From: Jacaranda mimosifolia
Lineage: Eukaryota > Streptophyta > Magnoliopsida > Lamiales > Bignoniaceae
NCBI GenBank assembly: GCA_018894105.1
Contig: CM032122.1
Location: 38,347,404-38,411,403 of the forward strand
Direction: 5' to 3'
DNA: 64,000 nt
Positions 1-11,291 of the stretch are shown piece after piece. The notes beneath the pieces were generated by a model that was given only the letters and a program-made list of their open reading frames with translations, did not search any database and was not told where the DNA came from. Made by a program: the position numbers and the translations under genes. Each line of letters opens with the position of its first letter. Within the stretch, counting starts at the first letter, position 1.

Positions 1-1229
1 AATAAAGAACTAATGAAATTATCATATGGATGCATTGGAAATATATATATATATATATATTTTTATGTCTTATTTTGTTAATTAACCCATTACTATGTGA
101 TGAGATATTATTTTACATTTACAAAAATAATTTTATTTACTTATATTATTTGTATAGCTCTTTAAAAAGTGATTACATAGAATTAAACTTAAACTAAGTA
201 TTTATTGAATTTAATTGTTATTTTGTTGAAATATTACTGGATTAACCATTGTGATTATCGAAAGCTATTAATTATTTTTTTTAAGCATCCTATTTTAACT
301 TTAAGTGAAATTTATAAATAAATTCATATATATACATTTCTAAGGACCAATATGTTTAAATATATACAAAAAATATATTCACTAAAATTATTATTGCAAT
401 ACATAAAGATATATTATTAGAGGTAATATTTTTTTTTTAAAACCATCCTAGTAATTATTTAATTATGGTATATATCTTGTAATATTTTTTATTCATCACA
501 TAACTTATCAATATAATATTATATTATAATTAATCACTTACATGTTCAATACTAAGTATCTATTTGTGCAATAAGTAACAAAATTAATTTTGTCACGATA
601 ATTGAATTATAATAAATATCTACTTGTTCTCTTCTTCCAAATATAAAAATATAATTTGTTGTTCGTTAACAATGATTGCACTATTATTATAATATGTGCG
701 TGTGTATGAATAAAAAATAATAATAATGATTGCACTATTTGTCCATGTCACTTGGATAGATTTATTCTTCTGAAGTGTATTATTGGATGTTTCGATATCT
801 ATTTTTTTAATATTTAAGTGTCATCTTGTATCATTCATAGAAAAATAAGTGGATATTGCAGTAGGTTGTAGCATTCATAATAATGTGTTATTTTATGTGT
901 ATGACCTCAATATGAATGGACATGGACAACAGTACCTCGTTCCACTTATATATTATGATTATTTTCTTCGGAAAAAAATGCCGCAACTTGATAAGCATGG
1001 GGGAATTATAATCTAAATTGGTCTAATTTCACGTTTTTTAATACATACAACTTAACTTTATTTAACCTTCTATTGTATTTTATTACTAGACTAGATGACA
1101 ATCAATGCACAAGTTTTCCTTTTTCTTGTTTTCTTGCTGTAAATGTAAGGATGCATACATGTGTTGCTATTGAAATATATAAAACGAATTAGAATTTAAT
1201 GGTCTATGAAACAGCAAGACAAAAAATAA

Positions 1230-1495
1230 GAGGGAGATAGAAAGAGTGCTAAAAACATTTATTTTTAAAATACTTATAGACTCATATATTATATAAGATA
1301 TTTTTGAAATAATAAAACATTAAATTTTATTTTAAAAATAAAGTATTTGGATGAAATAAATTTTTGAAGTTTATAACATGTAGTATTGAGAATTTTGTAA
1401 TCAACATAGTATTAAGATTTTGAAAATAAGCTAAAAATTCTTTATTTTTAAAGAAACTAGAAAGGTGGACGTACATTGCACGTGATTTATTAAAA
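1230..1495 (+). repeat. Dispersed repeat with GCACGTG-type end
   Basis: This stretch carries the same order of phrases as the repeat blocks between the NPF pseudogenes. A GAGATAGAAAGAGTGCTAAAA-like start is followed by TTTATTTTTAAAATACTTATAGACTC, the GTTTATAACATGTAGTA segment, and then CTAGAAAGGTGGACGTACATTGCACGTGATTTATTAA in the last 40 bases. Further copies or partial copies lie near 3085-3165, 8350-8560, 9360-9570, 9590-9870, 10850-11160, 13200-13500, 14670-14940, 16930-17240 and 18390-18660. It has no coding capacity, and I cannot assign it to a named transposon family. It looks like a non-autonomous element. Confidence 0.6.
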
Positions 1496-1944
1496 TTATA
1501 AAAATAAATTAAGAATATCTTACTTTCTTAAGAATTAGAAAGATGCACATACATTGCACATGACTTATTAATCTTAATCAATATAATATTAATTTTTTTT
1601 TAAAAATTTAAAAATAAGTTAAGAATTTCTTATTTTTTCATAAACTAGAAAGGTATTAATCTTTTATATTTATTTATTTTGTGAATTATTTTTTATTTAT
1701 ATCTAATTTAAATCTTTATCAAAGAGATAAATAAAAAATAAATTATTAATTGAGATTGAAATAGTAACGAGGAAAAATATGAATTTTGCAGTATCCATGT
1801 AAGTGTAGTATGAGAGAACGAGAAGAAAGGGACTAATAAAATTTTGCAGTCCATTGCAAGGGTTCTTTTTTCATATACAAAGTGATAAGAGATTTTTGGG
1901 CCCAAAGTGATCAAGCAGGCTTTGCAGTACTCAAAGTTTGTATC

Positions 1945-1946
<2 letters not shown>

Positions 1947-1980
<34 letters not shown>
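1947..1980. repeat. (CA)17 microsatellite
   Basis: An uninterrupted dinucleotide run. It creates a spurious minus-strand open frame (1708-2007) with alternating Val-Cys residues. Confidence 0.95.
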
Positions 1981-1983
<3 letters not shown>

Positions 1984-4079
1984 GTTGCACACAATTTTGA
2001 CGCGCATAAAACTATTTTTTTGAATTTTTTAAAATTAATATATAAAATAATTTAAATTATGAGTAAAGTTAAGATTGTATTAAATGTTTGCTATGATAAA
2101 GAAAATAATAGAAGATGGAAGTTCGATAATACGAATTTGTGGTTTTTTGGATTCTGTAAAAAGTATAATTGTGACATTATTGAACCATCATTTCTAAAGG
2201 GTAATTTAAAGGAGAAATTTGGAATATTAATAAATTTGGTATCAAACCACATTTATATAATGAATTCTCCATTTTATCCTTTAAACTACATTACCCATTT
2301 TAATTGTTGGAATAATTAAAGGGTAAATTATGTAAAAAAAATCAGAAATAACTTTCACTTTAGACACAAACAACATTTTTTAATATAATAGTATGGATAT
2401 ATATATATATATATTATATCTAATTTTGCCAACTGCCTTTTTTTTTTTTCAGTTCTTTTTTTTTTTTCTTGTATTCCACGCTTTTTTAAGCCCTTTTGCA
2501 TTTTACGTTCGAGAGGAAAATATTTTGATTTATCTGGTCGGGAAAATGAAATTACAAAGGAAAAACTTATAAAAAGTAACTATGAGAGATACTTTGTTTG
2601 TTGTCATATTATTCATTAATTCATTTTCAAATTTTAGTGACAAATAAAAAGTGAAGTAAAATATTTTTATTCAGTGCAATTTTAAATTTATATGTATAGA
2701 TATTGTAGTTTTCATGTGATGAATAAGTAAATTAATTTTTTAAAATATAAAATATTTGGTATGATCCCAATAGTAATATAAATCATAGTAAAAATTTTAA
2801 TAACACTTGAGGATTTAAAATGTTAACTATTTGTCAACAAAGTGAGGTTTACTCATGGAGTCATTTTATCATTTTAAAATATAAAATAACATATTCTCCG
2901 TATTATGTATATTGCTATAATATATAAATAATTTTTTAAAATCTATCTTAATATATAAAACATATAGTATCTCATAAATTTCTTTTATAAATATAAATTA
3001 TATAAATAATTTAATATGATTCTTAGTTTCAATAAAAAAACATTCCTAATCTAATACTATTCCTAAACCCTAAATTTTTTGAAATAAGTTAAGAACTTCT
3101 TATGTTTTCAAAAACTAGAAAACTGCACATACATTGCACGTGATTTATTAATCTTTTACGTCCTTTTGTTCTATGAATTGTTTCTAAATCTATATCTAAT
3201 TCAAATGTTTATTAAAGAGACAAATGCTTATCTATAATCTTCATAAGTGATTATGTATATATAAAATGATAGTAATGAGACGGTAATTATAAGATTAAAA
3301 TTAAAAATGAAGGCATTTTAAAATAGAGCGCATGGAGACATACTAAAAGGGAAATAAGGGGCTTTATTAATAACTAGTGGTTGAGACACACTCAATGCGT
3401 GTGCAACTATTAATAAATAAAATAATAATAATATAAATGAAAGATAACATAATTGTAGAAAAATTGAAAAGAAAAAAAAATGGAGAAATAAAAATATGTA
3501 TAATATTCATGAATTATTGCAGAACTAAATGGCAGCAATGGGGTGGTAGTTACTTTATAGTTATGGGAAGAAAAAATAAAAATAAGAATATTTTAAGAAA
3601 GTATTTGAAAACACATCAATAAGACAGTAGATATTTTATTAATAGTATAAATATAAATATACCCGTAAGAATAATTTCTCACTTAATTCTAAAAGAAGGT
3701 AACTTAATCAATTGCTTTTCATATTAGTTGGTCCACTGCCCATTTCACATTTTCTTTCAGTAACAATTTTCTTTATTAGCAGTATAAGAAAACAAAAAGA
3801 GAATGTGTAATAATTAATGAGAAGAAAAAAAAAGAATTGCCTTCCCCACTCAACTGGTAAAAGAATAATAGAGGGCAGATACTTTGAAATAGCTGTCTCA
3901 AATCAAATTTGATCAATTCGGTTACCAAGTTTAATTAATTGTTTTTTTAATTATGTTTGATTAATTTTTTTTTTTTTTGAGAGCCGATTTGACCAACTCG
4001 GTTACCAAGTTTAATCAATTGTTCTTTAATTATGTTTGATTATTCATTTTTTTTAATTTTTTTTACAAATGACGAATTT

Positions 4080-4250
4080 TTATCCGTTCAACAAATCAAT
4101 ATTTGTCTGTTCTCAAATCAAATAAATCAAAGTATAAACTACACATTATGCACATAAAGTGCACAATGTGCCCATTTTGATCGAACACAAGACATTCCAT
4201 ATAATAGGGGAGACGGATGCCACTTGAACTACAAGCTATTGAATATTATT
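4080..4250 (+). repeat. Dispersed repeat, copy 1 (partner at 57405-57570)
   Basis: This segment is shared in the same orientation with 57405-57570. It includes the phrases CTCAAATCAAATAA, GCACATAAAGTG, GTGCCCATT and TAGGGGAGACG followed by CCACTTGAACTACAA. The two copies are more than 53 kb apart and about 80 percent alike by eye. There is no open frame. It is a dispersed repeat of unknown class. Confidence 0.65.
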
Positions 4251-6215
4251 ATTCATTTTAATAACATTGAATCTCAATGCAAATTTGAATAATGCCTTCT
4301 ATAAAATGATGTAAATCTAGTCATACCAAAATTTGTGCATAAATTTATATGCCAGCTGAGTGAAGGATCTTCTAATGGACCTCTATATTCATCAATTATG
4401 AGACATCATAATTATTTATTAATTATATTAAGTTCAGTAATAATGATTGTGATGTTTTGAAAATTAATATTATTGTCGCGACTAACTAAAAAATGCATCC
4501 GAAATAAATAACTAATCAATATACTTATAAATATATCATAACAATCCAAATCAAAACATCACAATCTAATTAACTACGTACGTAGTCTTAGGATTACATA
4601 AAATCTAATAATTGATTAAGGGATTTTTTGGATTCTTTTGTTTGGGGTTAGGTTCATCCCCCTTACAAACTATAGATTGGATGAGGGGTCAACCTCAGAA
4701 TCTTTTAACCACATATGTAATGGTGTAATAATATTCATATATATATATATATAAGTATAGTGTGTGAGAATGAGAGGATAGAAAGTGTGAAATTAATTCT
4801 GAACCACATTCCCAGTGCAAGACTTGACTGAAGGTTAGCTGTATGTTTTGCCTGCTGCTTTGTTTCTATTTTTTTTCTCTCTGGATTTTCTTACAAAAAT
4901 ATTCTTATGAGACATATTTTGTTTGTCTTATTAATCATTTAAATCTTATTTATTTTATATTCAATGATATTTCTGTATGTTATATGATGTTTGGATCACT
5001 GAGAATTTCAATTTTCTGAGATGTTTTTGTATGGAAATGAAGAACAAAAAGAAATGAATAGAATATGACAAAAATGGAAAAAAAAAAAAAGAAGCTATCA
5101 TTTAAAATGAAAAAGAAACCTTTTTCTTTTCTTAGGTACTTTATTCACCTAATTTCAATGATCACAATAATCTAAGGAAAAGAAACTTTTTTTTTTTCCT
5201 ATACAACTTTGTATTTTTCGTGGGATTTTTTTTTTTTTAATATTTTTCATCTTATAAGTCAAGATCCAAAATCCACATGTTTTGTTAGAAAGAAGAGTTA
5301 TGGGAAAATTGATTTATTGATTTATTTTTCCTTTTTCTCTTCTCAGTTTCCTTAGTAAATCCAAGAGCCAAATGAAATAAATAAGGGTAAAGAGATTTTT
5401 TAATTCCGGTGAATTTATTAGTTTGCTATATTAATAGAACATGTATATGTACTGAATTCTGATTTATAAATGCACTAATTCCACTAAAAATATTTATTAC
5501 TTTTATTATAATTGAAAAAATTTTCAATGTTGAGTTGAGTGTGACTAAATCAAATGTAATTGAGACTTTATTACAATTAACTTCAAATATATATATATAT
5601 ATATATGTAGCATTTGAGAATATATCTAAACTTCACATTATTAAATACATTGAAATCTTGTAAGGTTGTTTAATCATATGTTAGTATACAGAGAGAATTT
5701 TAAAATAATGGGTTGGTTTCTGATAGCTCTATTGCTTTTACTTGTATGTTATGTGCAGTTGTCTTATCTTATGTACTAAGCAGTCTGGTTATTGTATATG
5801 TCGACCAAGAACTTGTGACCTAGTAAATAACTTAAATTTCCAGCCGGTTTCTATGATCTGTTTCTATTTTCCAAGAGATTTGAAGTTTTATGTCAGCCTT
5901 TATCTTCGTAGGATTTTAGTTATTGGATTGGGACTTTGCCATTAATGGTTCCTTCTTGTTTTGTCTCAAGAAATTTAGATAGTGTGAAAATTTATATGGG
6001 TCATTGTCATATTTATCAACATGTGAAATTCTTGGATTGATGGGGCTATTGGATCCAACAATGAGCCTCTTTTGTACAGGTAATGGCATATACTGGCAGA
6101 AATATTTGATTTCAATATTCTTATTTTAACATTTTTTTGGTTTTTTAGGGTAGTGGAGCAGCTAATTTTCAATTAAAATAATTGAATTGAGTGCATGTGG
6201 ATAGGTATTGAAGTA

Positions 6216-8237
6216 ATGGCTGACGAGGATAACTACACGAAAGACGGGACTGTGGACTACAAGAACAATCCTGCCAATAAGAAGAAAACAGGAACATGGA
6301 AAGCCTGCCCTTTTATTCTTGGTAGGCCAAATTACTGTGCTAGTTTCTATACCTCTTTGCTAGGACATTGCAGTATTTTGGTTTTAATTTCTTGAAACTT
6401 TTCTTGTAGGAAATGAATGCTGTGAAAGATTAGCGTATTATGGAATGAGCTCCAACCTCTTGCTTTATTTTACGAATCAACTTAATCAACATAGTGCTAC
6501 TGCATCAAAAAATCTGTCAAATTGGTCAGGAACCTGCTATGTCATGCCATTAGTTGGAGCATTTCTTGCTGATGCATATCTAGGAAGATATTGGACTATT
6601 GCAAGCTTTTCCATCATCTATGTTCTTGTAAGTAGTCTATGTGAATAAGTAAAACTATGCTAGAATTTTAGCTTGACGTGCCCCTTTCCTATCATCTATA
6701 TAAGTTTCTTGATTGTTTAAAATGTGAATTTGTCACTCTTATACTTATAAACTAATCCGTTTTGTTTATTAGGGAATGATGTTGTTGACATTATCAGCCT
6801 CAGTTCCAGGTCTTAGGCCAACATGTTACAAGAAAGACGAATGTTATGCCACAAATTCTCAAACTGCAGTTTGTTTTGTGGCATTATACCTAGTGGCTCT
6901 AGGAACTGGTGGCATCAAGCCATGTGTTTCTTCCTATGGAGCAGATCAATTTGATGATGCTGATGAGGTTGAGAAGGGCCACAAAAGTTCTTTCTTCAAT
7001 TGGTTCTACTTTTCAATCAATATTGGTGCATTAATTGCCTCTTCAATCCTCGTCTGGATACAAGTGAACATCGGTTGGGGATGGGGATTTGGTGTTCCAG
7101 CAGTTGCAATGGCAATAGCTATTGCACTTTTCTTTTCAGGTACTCGATTGTATCGGTACCAAAAACCTGGCGGTAGCCCTCTTACTCGTCTCTGCCAGGT
7201 GGTAGTGGCTTCTTTGAGAAAACGTAGAGTTGCAGTACCAGTCGACAAATCTCTTCTATATGAGACTTCTAATGCAGAGTCCGCTATAGTAGGCAGTCGC
7301 AAACTTGACCACACATATGGATTCCGGTATGTACTTAGGATTAACATTTATATTGAATTAGGCCATGATCAAGTAAGACTAACATTGCCAATTAATTCTC
7401 AGTTTTTTAGATAAGGCAGCAGTAGAGATACAGTCAGATCATAGTAAAGGCTCAATAAACCCATGGAGGCTCTGCACAGTGACACAAGTTGAGGAGTTGA
7501 AAGGCATCATACATTTGCTGCCCGTGTGGGCAACTGGTATAATCTTCAGCACTGTGTATGGACAAATGGGCAACTTGTTCCTTCTGCAAGCAGAGTACAT
7601 GGATGCTCGAGTAGGCAACTCTAACTTCAAAATCCCAGAAGCATCACTCGGCATTTTTGACACCCTTAGTGTCATCTTTTGGGTCCCTGTCTATGATCGG
7701 TTCATTATCCCAATGACAAGAAAATTCACAGGTCATAAAAATGGCCTTACTCAACTACAACGCATTGGAATAGGACTCTTCATATCTATCTTTCCTATGA
7801 TATCAGCTGGGATCTTAGAGATTACTAGGCTCAAGATTGTAAGAAAACACAATAGTTATGATGTGAAGCAGACACCAATCTCCATATTCTGGCAAGTCCC
7901 TCAATACTTTATCATAGGATGTGCAGAAGTGTTCACAAATATCGGGCAACTTGAGTTCTTTTACGAGCAGGCACCTGATTCAATGAGAAGTTTATGTGCA
8001 GCTCTATCCCTTACTACAACTGCACTTGGAAACTATTTAAGCTCTTTGCTAGTGACAATTGTGATGGATTTAAGTACTAGGAATGGGAAGCCTGGATGGA
8101 TACCTGACAACTTAAACTATGGCCATCTCTATTATTTCTTCTTGCTTTTGGCTGTTTTGAGTGTGCTCAACTTGGGAACTTTCATTGTGGTAGCAAAAAG
8201 ATACACCAATAAGAGGGCAGTAGGAACTCTGAGCTGA
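6216..8237 (+). CDS. NPF8-type proton-coupled di/tripeptide transporter, copy 1 (PTR1-like)
   Basis: Four exons join in phase: 6216-6321, 6410-6627, 6773-7326 and 7403-8237. The product is 570 residues, the usual size for plant PTR1/PTR5 proteins. It closely resembles Arabidopsis NPF8.1 from the start ([14 protein letters not shown]) to the end. Family features are visible. The proton-coupling ExxER motif is E38-CC-E41-R42. Lys157 lies in GTGGIKP (TM4), the [13 protein letters not shown] signature follows, and Glu468 lies in GCAEVF (TM10). Proteins of this family have 12 membrane spans and import di- and tripeptides with protons, mostly at the plasma membrane; direct membership is clear but substrate is inferred. 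The start was chosen because exon 1 has the same 106-nt length as in the second copy. About 200 bases upstream are also shared with the pseudogene copies. No inactivating change was seen. Confidence 0.92.
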
Positions 8238-8349
8238 TTACTATAGAATGTTTCGCATAAAAAATATGTTCTAATATATTATTGCAAGAAAATCATATAT
8301 GTACGAACTATGATTTATCTTTTGCTGTTAGTGGAATGTACGGTTTTAA

Positions 8350-8560
8350 TTATTAGATTTTATTTTTAAAATGAATTCTTAAAGTGTTTGAATAAATTGG
8401 AGCTTATAACGTGTAACAATGAAAATTTTGTAATAAAAGTTTGTTAAAATCTTAAAAATAAATTAAGAATTCTTTACTTTTCAAAAACTGGAAAAGTACA
8501 CGTGCATTGCACATGATATATTAATCCTTTAAGTTTGTTTGCTCTATGAATTATTTTTCA
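8350..8560 (+). repeat. Dispersed GCACGTG-type repeat downstream of NPF copy 1
   Basis: A partial copy of the repeat seen at 1230-1495 starts about 110 bases after the stop codon. It ends in GTACACGTGCATTGCACATGAT followed by a TTAATCCTTTA phrase. Its position between the intact gene and the first pseudogene suggests it was part of the unit that was duplicated. That is an inference. Confidence 0.55.
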
Positions 8561-8833
8561 TTTGTATTTGATTCAAATGCTCATCGAGGAAGTAAATTAT
8601 TCAAATTGATAAGTTTTCATGTTTACCCATCATTAAAATTCTTGCATTGATGGGGTAATTGGATCCTACAGCGAACTTATTTTTTATAGACAATGATGGC
8701 ATATGATAGTAGCATATTTGATTTCATGAGTATACTTATTCTATTGTTTTTTTTTTCTCTCAAGGTGGTCGAGTAATTAATCTTCAGCTAAAGATTGTAT
8801 TGAATTGAATGCATACATACAATTATTGAAGTA

Positions 8834-9203
8834 ATGACCGACGAGGATAATTACCCAAAATACGGGACTGTGGACTATAAAACAATCCTGTAAATAAGAA
8901 GAAAACAGGAACCTGGAAGCTCTTCTACGAGCAAGTACTTGATTCCAGGAGAAGTTTATGTGCGCAACTCTATCTCTTACCACAACTACACTTGGAAACT
9001 ATTTAAGCTCTTTGTTACTAACAATTGTGATGGATATAAGTATTAAGAATGGGAAGCGTGGATGGATATGTGACAACTTAAACTATGGCTATATTTGTTA
9101 TTTCTTCTAGCTTTTAGCAGTTTTAAGTGTGCTCAACATGAGAGCTTTCATTGTGATAACAAAAAGATATAACTGTAAGATTGTAGTGGGCACTCAGCGT
9201 TGA
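8834..9203 (+). pseudogene. NPF8 pseudogene 1: exon 1 fused directly to the 3' end of exon 4
   Basis: Exon 1 of the transporter begins at 8834 with MTDEDNYPKYGTVDY-like coding potential and continues to about 8920. It is then joined without an intron to the last third of exon 4, starting at the LFYEQ(A/V)xD segment and ending at the TGA at 9201-9203. Everything between is missing: the rest of exon 1, exons 2 and 3, and most of exon 4. Frameshifts and stops are present, for example a lost base in the AACAAT segment and a TAA after it. About 200 bases upstream of the ATG and the 3' flank after the stop also match NPF copy 1 (5990-6215 and 8238-8340). This fits an internal deletion of a tandem duplicate. 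It is not a processed retrocopy, because it keeps 5' and 3' genomic flanks. Confidence 0.85.
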
Positions 9204-9359
9204 TTACTATAAAATGTTTTGCATAAAAAATAGGTTATGATATACTATTACAAACAAATCATATTTGTTAACATATTACATCTGAACCATGATTTATCTT
9301 TTGATGATGGTGGAAAGTATGATTTTAATTATTAGATACCTGAATTAATGTCAATAGTC

Positions 9360-9870
9360 ATATCTTATAAGATGTTGCTGAAACTTATAAAATGCTAAAT
9401 TTTATTTTAAAAATAAATTCTTAAAGTACTTTAATAAAATAAAATTTTGAAGCTTATAACGTGTAGTAATGATAATTTTGTAATCGACATAGTATTAAAA
9501 ATTTATTAAATCTTAAAAGTAAGTTAAGAACTCATTGTTTTTCAAAAACTAGAAAGGTGCGTGCACACACACACACATACATAGAGTGTTAAGATGTTTA
9601 TTTTTAGAACATCTTATAAACTCATATTTTTCTAAAAATTTTGTGAAACATATAAAATATTAGATTTTATTTTTAAAATAATTTGTTAAAGTATTTGGAT
9701 AAAATAAAATTTTGGACTTTATAACATATAATAATGACAATTTTGTAATCAACATGATATTAAAAATTTGTTAAAATCTTAAAAATAAGTTAAAAACTTC
9801 TTACTTTTCAAAACTAGAAAAGTGCACGTGCTTTGCACGTGATTTATTAATCTTTTATATTTGTTTGTTC
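9360..9870 (+). repeat. Two adjacent copies of the GCACGTG-type repeat
   Basis: Two copies follow each other, about 9360-9570 and 9590-9870, separated by a short CA run near 9563-9580. The second ends in AAAAGTGCACGTGCTTTGCACGTG, the most complete inverted end in the window. It leads straight into the intron that precedes pseudogene exon 2. Confidence 0.55.
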
Positions 9871-9994
9871 AATAAATAGTTTTCTATTTATATTTGATTG
9901 TTTTCTTTTATACATATCTCTATACTAGTTTCTATGCCCCTTTGCCAGGAAAATGACATGTTTGATTTTAATTTCTTTGAAACTTTTCCTATAG

Positions 9995-10795
9995 GAAATG
10001 AATGTTGTAAAGGACTAGCGTAATACGAAATCAGCTCCAACCTCTTATTTTATCTCACCAATCAGCTTAATTAACACAGTGCTACTGCATCAAAAAATCT
10101 ATCAAATTGGTTAGTAACCTACTATGTCATGCCTTTGGTCATTTTTTTAACTGGACTATTGCCATCTTTTCTATCATTTATATTCTTGTAAGTTGTCTAT
10201 CTAAATAAGTAGCACTATGCTAGAATTTTAGCTTAAAGTGTCATTTATTTTTCTATCATCTATACAAGTTTTTTTATTGTTTAATCGATTAATTTATCAC
10301 TATTATATTGACAAAAAAAATTCCATTTTTCTTTATTAGGGAATGACATTGCTGACATTATCAACCTCAGTACCAAGCATGAGGCTGACATGTTACAAAA
10401 AGGATGAATGACATGTCATAGATTCTCAAACAACAATCTATTTTATGAAACTATACCTGATAGCTTTGGGAACTGGTGGCATCAAGCCTTGCATTCCTCC
10501 TATGGAGCAGATCAATTTGATGATGTTGATGAGGTTGAGAAGGGCCATAGAAGTTTTTTCTTTAATTAGTTCTATTGTTCAATCAACATTGGTGCATTAA
10601 CTACCTCTTCAGTCCTAGTTTGGACACAAGTGAACATTAGTTGAGATGGAGATTTAGTGTTCCAAAAATCACAATGGCAATTGTTGTTGCATTTTTCTTT
10701 TCTAATACTCGATTGTATCGATACCATAAACCTGGAGGTAGTCCTCTCACTCGCTTCTTCCATGTGTTGGTGGCATAGTACACAGCTGCAAACTT
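9995..10795 (+). pseudogene. NPF8 pseudogene 2 (exons 2 and 3 only)
   Basis: The exon-2 remnant spans 9995-10187 and the exon-3 remnant about 10340-10795. Splice borders still look like the intact gene (CCTATAG before exon 2, CTTGTAAG after it, TTATTAG before exon 3). Exon 2 is about 25 bp short because it has lost the segment that encodes [11 protein letters not shown]. Stops include TAA after the damaged ERLAYYG motif (GLA-stop) and TAG in place of NWF. Exon 3 ends near the LDH codons and exon 4 is absent. The copy is dead by several independent lesions. Confidence 0.88.
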
Positions 10796-10849
10796 GACCA
10801 CATACATGAGTTGCTATTAAAAGATATAAAATGACATTAGATTTAATAG

Positions 10850-11160
10850 TATATGAAATACGAAAGACAAAATGAGATAGAGAGAGAGTGCTAAATATTT
10901 ATTTTTAGAACATCTTATAAACTCATATATTTTATAAGATTTTTGTGAAACTTATAAAATATTAGATTTTATTTTGAAAATAATTTATTAAAGTGTTTGG
11001 ATAAAATAAAAATTTGAAGTTTATAACATGTAATAATGACAATTTGTAATTAATATGGTATTAAAAGTTTGTTAAAATCTTAAAAATAAGTTAAAAACAT
11101 CTTACTTTTCAAAAACTAGAAAAGTGCACGTGTTTTGCACGTGATTTATTAATCTTTACA
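10850..11160 (+). repeat. GCACGTG-type repeat between pseudogenes 2 and 3
   Basis: This copy contains the GAGAGAGTGCTAAA start, the TTATAAACTCATAT segment, GTTTATAACATGTAATAATG, and the end GTGCACGTGTTTTGCACGTG. The same block precedes each exon-2 remnant, so it marks the duplicated unit. Confidence 0.6.
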
Positions 11161-11291
11161 TTTGTTTGTTCAATAAATTGTTTTCAATTTATGTTTAATT
11201 TTTTTTATGCATATCTCTATACTAGTTTCTATGCCCCTTTGCCAGGAAAATGACATGTTTGATCTTAATTTCTTTAAAACTTTTCCTATAG

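Larger units (their letters stand above)
1..5980. other. AT-rich intergenic region, no gene seen
   Basis: No exon chain or recognisable protein was found here. The short open frames (for example 2059-2319 and 3437-3622) match no family known to me and sit in very AT-rich DNA. The stretch holds simple repeats: TA runs near 45-60, 2398-2416, 4738-4753 and 5587-5605, and a CA run at 1947-1980. It also holds copies of dispersed repeats annotated separately: the GCACGTG-ended repeat near 1230-1490 and 3085-3165, and a repeat at 4080-4250 shared with 57405-57570. Confidence 0.7.

Noticed and set aside
1708..2007. 99-residue minus-strand frame with Val-Cys repeats
   Set aside because: It is produced by the CA microsatellite.
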